From: Dehalococcoidia bacterium
Lineage (GTDB): Bacteria > Chloroflexota > Dehalococcoidia > JACVQG01
NCBI GenBank assembly: GCA_015661045.1
Contig: JACVQG010000097.1
Span: 1-5,996 of the forward strand
Length of the DNA: 5,996 bases
Reading direction: 5' to 3'
This document shows positions 1-4,956 of this stretch, one piece after another. The position numbers and the translations under genes are program-made. The first letter of the stretch is position 1, and each line of letters starts with the position of its first letter. The notes under the pieces are model-generated. The model saw only the letters and a list, made by a program, of their open reading frames with translations. It was not told the DNA's origin and did not search any database.

Positions 1-1
1 C

Positions 2-226
2 GACCCCCGCAAGGATAACGAGGTCAGCATCACCCTGGTGGCTACTGGTTTCCGGGTTAAGGGCGGAACTGGTCCCAAACTGGAAGATGTAAAACAGTTG
101 ATTAAGAATATGGATACTGATTCTGAGGTTGATGTACCTTCGTTCCTGCGCCGGCCGCTAACGTTGCGCCGTGAACAGTTCGCATCCCGGAACAACGTTG
201 CGCCCCACAAGATTGGTATCCGGTAA
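2..226 (+). CDS. ftsZ: Cell division protein FtsZ, C-terminal end (5' truncated by window)
   Basis: FtsZ is the tubulin-like GTPase that polymerises into the cytoplasmic Z-ring at the division site. Only the last 74 codons are present; the frame is open from base 2 and the GTPase domain lies outside the window. The fragment begins with the final strand of the FtsZ C-terminal domain (residues reading EVSITLVATGF, a family hallmark). A very short linker of about 25 residues follows, then DVPSFLRR (131-154), which matches the conserved C-terminal peptide D[IV]PxFLRR that binds FtsA, SepF or ZipA-type partners. In most bacteria that peptide lies within a few residues of the end. Here 23 further residues follow, rich in Arg/Lys/His and ending KIGIR. 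GTG at 38 is an internal codon, not a start. Identification rests on these two motifs and on the nrdR-nrdJ neighbourhood. Confidence 0.86.
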   Translation, partial: DPRKDNEVSITLVATGFRVKGGTGPKLEDVKQLIKNMDTDSEVDVPSFLRRPLTLRREQFASRNNVAPHKIGIR

Positions 227-236
227 AAATCTTAGG

Positions 237-262
237 TCTGGTTATCTTTTAATGTAGCCAGA
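237..262 (+). terminator. Weak hairpin after ftsZ
   Basis: TCTGGTTA (237-244) can pair with TAGCCAGA (255-262), giving an 8-bp RNA stem with one G-U wobble and a 10-nt loop, beginning 10 bases after the ftsZ stop. No T-run follows, so it is not a typical intrinsic terminator. It could be a weak terminator, an mRNA 3' stabilising structure, or chance. The strong terminator at 724-761 is the more likely end of the ftsZ transcript. Confidence 0.22.
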
Positions 263-333
263 TATTGAGCAAACAGAGAACAACTATGAGTAACAATGGT
301 AAAAATAAATTACTAGATGAGAAGGGAGGTCCA

Positions 334-570
334 ATGCCAGCACCTACGAGCCTTACCCAGGCAACCGGAGCAGCAATAGACTATCAAAAGGCATTCGTCG
401 AGAGGGTTTTCATAAAGAAGGATGGCCCAATCGAACCTGATGGGAATTCCACAGGTGGTGAGTTACTTCACGGTTTCCTGTCCGACGTTTACCGTTTAGG
501 GGCGAAGGACGAGAAGATAAAGGAAACCATCGAGTTCCTGTGCCGCAAATGGAGTGTCTTTTATACCTGA
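334..570 (+). CDS. Small hypothetical protein, 78 aa, family not recognised
   Basis: I do not recognise this protein. From ATG 334 it is 78 residues with a polar N-terminus, no signal peptide, no membrane segment and no cysteine pair motif (one Cys near the end). The C-terminal half, from roughly residue 43, is charged and probably helical (LLHGFLSDVYRLGAKDEKI). The start was chosen because GGGAGGT (324-330) lies just upstream, although the 4-nt gap after GGAGG is slightly short. An in-frame ATG at 286 (94 aa) and TTG at 265 (101 aa) lack a clear ribosome site. It follows ftsZ by about 107 bases on the same strand and precedes a strong terminator, so it could be the last gene of the ftsZ transcript. 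The amino-acid composition looks protein-like, but it could be a decaying fragment. Confidence 0.45.
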   Translation: MPAPTSLTQATGAAIDYQKAFVERVFIKKDGPIEPDGNSTGGELLHGFLSDVYRLGAKDEKIKETIEFLCRKWSVFYT

Positions 571-723
571 TCTAAAATAAGGCATTAAATACAACATTCC
601 TGTGTGATTGAATTGGGGTGTAAAAAATACCCAATATAGTTAAACAGTAACCGGGTGAGTTGTAGCCTTAAGGTTATCGTTCCTTAATAATTAAATATAA
701 ACCACTGATTTTAGTAAGTGTTC

Positions 724-761
724 AAAGGCCGTTCCTTACAAGGAACGGCCTTTGCCTTTTT
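724..761 (+). terminator. Strong rho-independent terminator
   Basis: Bases 724-737 are the exact reverse complement of 740-753: a 14-bp perfect inverted repeat with a GC-rich base (AAAGGCC...GGCCTTT) separated by 2 nt, so in RNA about 13 bp with a 4-nt loop. The 3' arm ends in TTT, and after GCC there is a run of five T (757-761), as expected of a + strand intrinsic terminator. On the - strand only three T follow before GAAC, so it would work poorly in that direction. It lies about 150 bases after the stop of the 78-aa ORF and most likely ends that transcript, or a read-through transcript from ftsZ, insulating the downstream nrd genes. Confidence 0.85.
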
Positions 762-901
762 ATCGAAGACCGTTATGTTAAATTTATATTGTACCCCGAA
801 TGTGGGAACCGCCAACGCCTGTTTATCTCCTGCAGCACTTCTTTATCATGAAATAATAAGAGACCAAATGTATTCCCTTTCTCCCGAAAATAGACCTTCA
901 C

Positions 902-1038
902 TTGTCATTCTGAACGTAGTGAAGAATCTCCAATTCCTCGCTGATACGGGCATGTCGCTGCGGCGAGAGATTCTTCGTCGCTTAGCTCCTTTCCGAGTAA
1001 AACATCGGAGTCCGATACCCCATCGGACAGGATGACAA
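902..1038. repeat. MITE-like palindromic intergenic repeat (137 bp)
   Basis: The ends are near-perfect inverted repeats: TTGTCATTCTG (902-912) against the complement of CAGGATGACAA (1028-1038), 10 of 11 matching. Inside is a second perfect 10-bp inverted pair, GAAGAATCTC (921-930) with GAGATTCTTC (967-976), and a third hairpin, GTCCGAT (1010-1016) with ATCGGAC (1022-1028). The signature TGTCATTCTGAACGNAGTGAAGAATCT followed later by GAGATTCTTCG belongs to a dispersed non-coding repeat type I remember from many bacterial genomes; I cannot verify copy number here. It encodes no transposase and I see no target-site duplication. The spurious frames over this region arise from it. It lies about 130 bp upstream of the nrdR promoter region and is probably transcriptionally independent of it. 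Confidence 0.75.
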
Positions 1039-1087
1039 ACCAAAATATCCCCTGAACGTCCTTATTGAATGTTGAATAACTATCGTG

Positions 1088-1129
1088 TAATCACCGCTTG
1101 ATAGGAGAAGGTCAGCATGACGGTGATAA
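1088..1129. repeat. Short inverted repeat upstream of nrdR, with a tiny SD-led ORF
   Basis: TAATCACCG (1088-1096) and CGGTGATAA (1121-1129) are inverted copies with one mismatch, 24 nt apart. Between and across them AGGAG (1103-1107) precedes ATG 1117, which opens a six-codon frame (MTVIRD, stop at 1135-1137). The arms could be a protein-binding dyad or a weak RNA hairpin. The tiny frame lies upstream of the recognisable nrdR promoter, so it would not be a leader peptide on that transcript. Confidence 0.22.
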
Positions 1130-1164
1130 GGGACTAATAACCTACTACCATTTATAAATAAACT

Positions 1165-1180
1165 ACAACATATATGGTAT
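1165..1180 (+). promoter_or_regulatory. Candidate NrdR box 1
   Basis: ACAACATATATGGTAT matches 12 of 16 positions of the known NrdR box consensus ACACWATATATWGTGT, including the central ATATAT. It ends 6 bp before the -35 element of the nrdR promoter, a natural place for autorepression by NrdR. Match quality is moderate, and AT-rich DNA can produce such matches by chance. Confidence 0.42.
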
Positions 1181-1186
1181 TTTATA

Positions 1187-1215
1187 TTGACATGCCCTAC
1201 ATGTTGTGTTACAAT
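1187..1215 (+). promoter_or_regulatory. Sigma70-type promoter of nrdR
   Basis: TTGACA (1187-1192), a perfect -35 hexamer, and TACAAT (1210-1215), a good -10, are separated by exactly 17 bp. Transcription would start near 1222, giving a short leader of about 15 nt that carries GGAG (1227-1230), 6 nt before the nrdR ATG at 1237. This arrangement also rules out the upstream in-frame start at 1174, which would lie before the promoter. Confidence 0.82.
1194..1209 (+). promoter_or_regulatory. Candidate NrdR box 2, within the promoter spacer
   Basis: This 16-mer, ending TTGTGT, matches 12 of 16 positions of the NrdR box consensus, best in its right half. It fills the spacer between the -35 and -10 hexamers. 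Its centre is 29 bp from that of box 1; known NrdR box pairs are usually about 31-32 bp apart, so the spacing is close to, but not, the classical three helical turns. Binding here would block RNA polymerase. Confidence 0.33.
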
Positions 1216-1236
1216 CTTTTGGCATCGGAGATAGAT

Positions 1237-1776
1237 ATGAAATGTCCCTATTGTGAATTCGATGACTCGAAGGTTATTGATTCACGTGAGTTGGATGACA
1301 GGGTCCGCCGGCGCAGGCAATGCCTGAAGTGCCAGGCCCGTTTCACTACCTACGAAAGCGTAGTAGCCCGCAGCCTGTATATTATAAAAAAGGACCACCG
1401 CCGCGAGGAGTTCCAGCGGGAAAAGCTGGCCCGTGGCATTAGCAAGGCATGTGAAAAGCGACCGCTACCTGTAGGCACAGTTGACAAGGTGGTGGATGAT
1501 ATCGAAGCGGAACTTTATAAAACGGGCAAGGCAGAGTTGGCTAGCTCCGTTATCGGCGATATGGTGATGGAGCGCTTGAAGGAATTAGACCACATTGCCT
1601 ATATCCGTTTCGCCAGCGTTTACAGGGAATTCACTGATATAGGTAGCCTGAAGCAGGCCATAGACGACCTGTTGGGCAGTGAGAGGACAAGAATCCCGGC
1701 GGGTCAACTGCCACTCCTCATAACTGACAGTGAATTTAGAAAGCGGCCAGGACGGCGTAGGGCAAGGCAATCTTAG
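1237..1776 (+). CDS. nrdR: Transcriptional repressor NrdR
   Basis: NrdR is the cytoplasmic nucleotide-sensing repressor of ribonucleotide reductase genes; it binds NrdR boxes when its ATP-cone carries dATP/ATP. The protein has 179 residues. A zinc ribbon holds C3, C6, C29 and C32 within the hallmark MKCPYC...RRRRQCLKCQARFTTYE. An ATP-cone spans about 47-137 (IIKKDHRREEF, then KLARGISKACEKRPL, ending in the IRFASVYREF motif). The cone has DH where most NrdR proteins have DG in the [KR]DGR motif. Residues 147-179 are an Arg/Lys-rich tail (ending RKRPGRRRARQS) beyond the usual length of about 150-160. ATG 1237 is chosen because the protein then starts exactly at the family's MxCP and GGAG lies 6 nt upstream. 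It probably controls itself through the boxes at 1165-1209, and nrdJ downstream directly or by co-transcription. Confidence 0.96.
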   Translation: MKCPYCEFDDSKVIDSRELDDRVRRRRQCLKCQARFTTYESVVARSLYIIKKDHRREEFQREKLARGISKACEKRPLPVGTVDKVVDDIEAELYKTGKAELASSVIGDMVMERLKELDHIAYIRFASVYREFTDIGSLKQAIDDLLGSERTRIPAGQLPLLITDSEFRKRPGRRRARQS

Positions 1777-1828
1777 TTTTAAAATTAATCCGGTATTGCC
1801 ATTACGTACTTCGTTACAGTCCCGATAA

Positions 1829-1857
1829 TTGAATTACAATGTAGAATCAGGTTTAAT
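1829..1857 (+). promoter_or_regulatory. Possible weak promoter before nrdJ
   Basis: TTGAAT (1829-1834) and TTTAAT (1852-1857) are separated by 17 bp in the 156-bp nrdR-nrdJ gap. Each hexamer differs from consensus, and AT-rich DNA yields such pairs easily. No intrinsic terminator, cobalamin riboswitch or good NrdR box is visible in the gap, so nrdJ may be read partly or wholly from the nrdR promoter. Confidence 0.28.
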
Positions 1858-1932
1858 CCGAGTAACACCAAATGTCCCTGGTGAAATAGTAAAACTTAAT
1901 ATAAGCATTAATTATTCACGCGGAGTAATAAA

Positions 1933-4626
1933 ATGTCGCCAACCCGTAAAAGCGATAGCCACGGACCTATTAGCCGTCAGCAGATTACTAAAGCTATCTT
2001 CTCGGCTGCTGAGACAATGGGCATATCCGACAGAGCACTAATTGAACAGTTAACCGAGCAGGTCATACAGAAGCTGGAGCGTCCCTTGACTCTTCCCGGC
2101 CTGGAAGATATGGTGCCCGCACGTCCTGTTAAAACCGATGAAACTGCTCACATCATGGCCCTGGTAAAAGAAATATTAAGTCAGACAAAGGAAGAAAAGA
2201 CTTTGAATAAGATTGAAACGACTACTATACAACAGCAAGCTCCGGAATCCGTTGCCCTGCCGGGCCGTAAAGATACAATCAAACTTACAACTAATGCCCT
2301 TACTGTCCTGAAAAGGCGCTACTTTAAGAGAGATGGCGAGGGCAATCCAGTGGAAAAAACCCCGGAGGAGATGTTCCACCGGGTAGCCAGAAATGTGGCC
2401 TCTGCCGACCTGCTCTACGATAGCAGCGCTAATGTCGGCGCTGTTGAGGCTGAGTTCTATCAGATTATGGCTGACCTGGATTTCCTGCCCAACTCGCCTA
2501 CCTTGATGAACGCCGGCAGGGAACTTCAGCAGCTTTCAGCATGTTTCGTCCTGCCTGTAGAAGATTCTATGGAAGCGATCTTCGAGGCTGTCAAACAGAC
2601 CGCCCTTATTCACAAGAGCGGCGGCGGCACCGGTTTCTCTTTCAGCCGTTTGCGGCCCGAGGGGGATAAGGTCGGCTCCACCGGCGGTGTAGCCAGCGGA
2701 CCAGTCTCCTTTATGAGGGCCTTCGACACCGCAACCGATGTGACCAAGCAGGGTGGCACCCGGCGGGGCGCCAATATGGGCATTCTGCATGTAAGCCACC
2801 CCGATATTATGAAGTTTATAACCTCGAAGGCCTCCGGTAATACCTTCGTCAACTTCAATATCTCCGTAGCGATCACCGCTGATTTCATGGAGAAAGCGGA
2901 GCGTGGTGAGGAGTATGAGCTGATTAACCCCCGCTCCGGGAAAGCGACAGGCAAACGCAATGCACGGGAGGTCTTCAACAAGATTGTCGAGATGGCCTGG
3001 AAAACCGGCGACCCGGGTGTGGTGTTTATTGACCGCATTAACGAGGCTAACCCTACTCCCCATATAGGTAAAATAGAAAGTACCAACCCCTGCGGCGAGC
3101 AGCCCTTGCTGCCCTTTGAGTCATGTAACCTGGGTTCCGTTAACCTGTCCCTGATGCTGAAGAAAGCGCCAGATGGCAGGTTGGAGATTGATTATACCCG
3201 AATCGCCCGGGTGGTAAAAACGGCAGTCCATTTCCTGGATAATGTCATAGATATGAACCACTACCCTATCCCACAGATCGCTCAAATGACCAAAGCTAAC
3301 CGCAAAATCGGCCTGGGTGTGATGGGGTTCGCCGATATGATAGTCCAGATGGGCATCCCTTATAACTCGGAGGAAGCCCTGAAAATTGGAGAAACGGTGA
3401 TGAGCTTTATCAGCCAGAGAGCTAATGAAGCCTCCGTTGAGATGGCCAAACTGCGGGGTGTTTTCCCTAACTTTACCGGAAGCATCTATGACAGGCCGGG
3501 CGGATTGCGTGTAAGAAATGCAACCCGCACTACAATAGCCCCTACAGGGACACTGAGCATAATCGCCGCCGTTTCCTCCGGTATAGAGCCTCTATTTGCC
3601 CTGGTCTACGAGCGGCATATCCTGGACAATGAGCGCTTCCTGGAGGTCAACCCGTTCCTGGAAGAGATAGTCAAAAATGGTGGTTTCTATTCGTCCGAGC
3701 TTATCGAAGAGTTGGCCAAAGGCAAATGCCTGGAAGATATAAAAGGTGTACCGGATAAAGTTAAAAAAACATTTGTTACCGCCCATGACATCACGCCGGA
3801 GTGGCACGTGCGTATGCAGGCTGCCTTCCAGAAGTTTACCGATAACGCTGTCTCCAAGACCGTCAACTTCCCCCATGACGCCACCCAGGATGATGTAGCT
3901 AAAGTTTATAATTTAGCCCATAAGCTGGGACTAAAGGGCATCACCATCTACCGCGACCGGAGCAAGGACCGGCAGGTGCTAACGGTGGGTAGAGCCAGTC
4001 CTGAGGATGAAGAAGAGCATATGGAGACGCATTTGGGAAGTGGGATACAGGAAGTGGGAAGTGAGAGCCACATCCCATCCAGCCCATCCCAAGTCTCACC
4101 TCTCACCTCTCACATCTCACCTGGTTTAACCCCCAGGGACAGGCCTGAAATAACCACAGGCTACACCCGCCGCATGAATACCGGCTGTGGCAATCTGTAT
4201 GTTACCGTTAACACCGATGAGCAAGGAATCTGCGAGGTATTCTCCAGCCTGGGTAAGTCCGGCGGTTGTGCTTCGGCGCAACTGGAAGCCCTTTGCCGTC
4301 TCATCTCGGTATCACTACGGGCAGGCCTGGATTTGACCTCGATGATCAAGATGCTTAAAGGTATCCGGTGCCCATCCCCTAACTGGCAGAACGGCCACGC
4401 AGTCCTATCCTGCGCCGATGCTATTGGAACCGTCCTTGAAGACTACCTGAACCAGAAGGGCACACAACCCTCTGTGGATAAGTCTTCCCATAAGACAGCC
4501 GGTTCAGACACATTCACACGTAGCCCTGCCAAGAATATGTTAGGCCAGTGCCCCGATTGTGGCAGCCTTCTGATATTCCAGGAGGGTTGTGCATACTGCG
4601 GGTCTTGCGGCTATACGAAGTGCTAA
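1933..4626 (+). CDS. nrdJ: Adenosylcobalamin-dependent (class II) ribonucleoside reductase
   Basis: This enzyme reduces ribonucleotides to deoxyribonucleotides in the cytosol, using coenzyme B12 to make the active-site thiyl radical, and needs no oxygen or separate radical subunit. It has 897 residues. Residues 13 to about 90 resemble a degenerate ATP-cone without the nucleotide-binding [KR]RDG start. The catalytic barrel follows, from RYFKRDGEGNPVEKTPEEMF. C204 (LSACFVLP) and C398 (FESCNLGS) are the expected redox pair; N385, C387 (thiyl) and E389 form NPCGE; APTGTLS (from residue 536) is the phosphate-binding loop. A low-complexity linker (about 685-740) leads to a TSCPD-type domain (MNTGCGNLYV from 748, C779, C813). 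A terminal cluster (C873, C876, C886, C889, C892, C897) probably passes electrons from thioredoxin, binds zinc, or both. Start: GGAG (1922-1925), 7 nt before ATG. The lack of NrdA-type features and the TSCPD domain support class II. Confidence 0.97.
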   Translation: MSPTRKSDSHGPISRQQITKAIFSAAETMGISDRALIEQLTEQVIQKLERPLTLPGLEDMVPARPVKTDETAHIMALVKEILSQTKEEKTLNKIETTTIQQQAPESVALPGRKDTIKLTTNALTVLKRRYFKRDGEGNPVEKTPEEMFHRVARNVASADLLYDSSANVGAVEAEFYQIMADLDFLPNSPTLMNAGRELQQLSACFVLPVEDSMEAIFEAVKQTALIHKSGGGTGFSFSRLRPEGDKVGSTGGVASGPVSFMRAFDTATDVTKQGGTRRGANMGILHVSHPDIMKFITSKASGNTFVNFNISVAITADFMEKAERGEEYELINPRSGKATGKRNAREVFNKIVEMAWKTGDPGVVFIDRINEANPTPHIGKIESTNPCGEQPLLPFESCNLGSVNLSLMLKKAPDGRLEIDYTRIARVVKTAVHFLDNVIDMNHYPIPQIAQMTKANRKIGLGVMGFADMIVQMGIPYNSEEALKIGETVMSFISQRANEASVEMAKLRGVFPNFTGSIYDRPGGLRVRNATRTTIAPTGTLSIIAAVSSGIEPLFALVYERHILDNERFLEVNPFLEEIVKNGGFYSSELIEELAKGKCLEDIKGVPDKVKKTFVTAHDITPEWHVRMQAAFQKFTDNAVSKTVNFPHDATQDDVAKVYNLAHKLGLKGITIYRDRSKDRQVLTVGRASPEDEEEHMETHLGSGIQEVGSESHIPSSPSQVSPLTSHISPGLTPRDRPEITTGYTRRMNTGCGNLYVTVNTDEQGICEVFSSLGKSGGCASAQLEALCRLISVSLRAGLDLTSMIKMLKGIRCPSPNWQNGHAVLSCADAIGTVLEDYLNQKGTQPSVDKSSHKTAGSDTFTRSPAKNMLGQCPDCGSLLIFQEGCAYCGSCGYTKC
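4033..4121. repeat. Simple-repeat insertion in the nrdJ linker
   Basis: The left half is built of TGGGAAG/TGGGATA-type units (4034-4060), then GTGAGAG (4061-4067). The right half carries GCCCATCCC and near-tandem TCTCACC 7-mers (4094-4121). CTCTCAC at 4100-4106 and 4107-4113 is the exact reverse complement of GTGAGAG, so the tract can fold into a purine:pyrimidine hairpin. The reading frame stays open, giving a Ser/Pro/Gly-rich stretch at about residues 701-731 between the catalytic and TSCPD domains. Composition differs sharply from the surrounding nrdJ codons, which suggests inserted or expanded repeat DNA rather than conserved protein. Confidence 0.6.
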
Positions 4627-4630
4627 TTTA

Positions 4631-4638
4631 AGGAGGTG
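4631..4638 (+). promoter_or_regulatory. Strong Shine-Dalgarno that sets the TTG start of the XRE gene
   Basis: AGGAGGTG lies in the 16-bp gap after the nrdJ stop and is nearly fully complementary to the 16S anti-SD. The spacer from AGGAGG to TTG 4643 is 6 nt. No ATG is suitably placed, so this site supports initiation at TTG. It also implies translation from an mRNA that can run through from nrdJ. Confidence 0.85.
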
Positions 4639-4642
4639 CCTC

Positions 4643-4939
4643 TTGCAGAAACTATCAGGAAGATGGCTAAGATTTCATAATAATCAGGCAAAGCTCACTG
4701 GGAACGGAGTTACAATTTTACGTGAACGTTTCGGGTGGACTTTAGTAGACCTGTCCCTTCGTACTGGTGTGACCGTAAATGATCTTGATAGTTTGGAGAA
4801 TGGATACCAACCAATAATAAGGCTTGAAACACTTTCGCGGGTGGCTAACGCCTTCGGTTTTCGTCTAAGAGCGCGGTGGGCCGATTTATCCGACGAGTTA
4901 CTTCGTTTTTTTGAGAGCCAGCAGCGGCCAATGCCTTAA
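4643..4939 (+). CDS. XRE-family helix-turn-helix transcriptional regulator
   Basis: This is a 98-residue predicted cytoplasmic DNA-binding protein. The Cro/C1-type HTH spans about residues 22-75: VTILRERFGWTLVDLS forms helices 1-2, TGVTVNDLDSLENG gives the turn and recognition helix, and RLETLSRVANAFGFRLR completes the fold. The N-terminal 20 residues are basic and unassigned; the C-terminal 20 (DELLRFFESQQ) are probably helical. The TTG start is chosen from the strong SD 6 nt upstream; an ATG at 4589 would overlap nrdJ by 38 bases and lacks such a site. It starts 16 bp after nrdJ and ends 17 bp before the ImmA-like peptidase. By analogy with ICEBs1 ImmR/ImmA and other XRE-COG2856 pairs, it is probably the repressor or antitoxin partner and the likely protease substrate. 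The target operator is unknown; no promoter of its own is evident. Confidence 0.83.
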   Translation: MQKLSGRWLRFHNNQAKLTGNGVTILRERFGWTLVDLSLRTGVTVNDLDSLENGYQPIIRLETLSRVANAFGFRLRARWADLSDELLRFFESQQRPMP

Positions 4940-4956
4940 GTTTTTGGGAGGAACTT

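Larger units (their letters stand above)
571..1164. other. Gene-poor intergenic stretch between the small ORF and the nrdR promoter
   Basis: No convincing gene is present. The stretch holds, in order: AT-rich DNA with a weak inverted repeat (ATTGGG 612-617 with CCCAAT 630-635); the strong terminator at 724-761; about 140 bases (762-901) in which I see nothing; the palindromic repeat element at 902-1038; and a small inverted repeat (1088-1129). Open frames across 718-1043 on both strands run through the terminator and the palindromic repeat and lack ribosome sites, so they are treated as spurious. The region acts as a boundary between the ftsZ and nrdR transcription units. Confidence 0.7.

Noticed and set aside
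718..1043. Open frames on both strands (718-1035 +, 846-1043 -)
   Set aside because: They run through the terminator hairpin and the palindromic repeat, have no good ribosome site, and encode no recognisable protein.
1174..1236. Upstream in-frame start for nrdR
   Set aside because: It would begin before the -35 element; the family start MKCPYC at 1237 has GGAG 6 nt upstream.
1777..1932. Cobalamin riboswitch or NrdR box in front of nrdJ
   Set aside because: The gap is short, no B12-box-like sequence or long structured leader is present, and no 16-mer approaches the NrdR consensus as closely as those before nrdR.
1829..2041. Small ORF overlapping the nrdJ start
   Set aside because: It overlaps the well-supported nrdJ N-terminus in another frame and has no ribosome site.
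2536..3086. Long - strand frames opposite nrdJ
   Set aside because: They are antisense shadows of a strongly coding region, with no motifs.
4033..4121. CRISPR-like repeats
   Set aside because: The units are 7-mers without uniform spacers; this is simple repeat DNA inside a coding frame.
4020..4130. Intein in nrdJ
   Set aside because: Reductase genes often host inteins, but this insertion is only about 30 residues, lies in a linker away from the active site, and lacks splicing blocks.
4589..4642. ATG start for the XRE gene inside nrdJ
   Set aside because: It would overlap the nrdJ cysteine cluster; TTG 4643 has an excellent SD and gives a normal XRE length.
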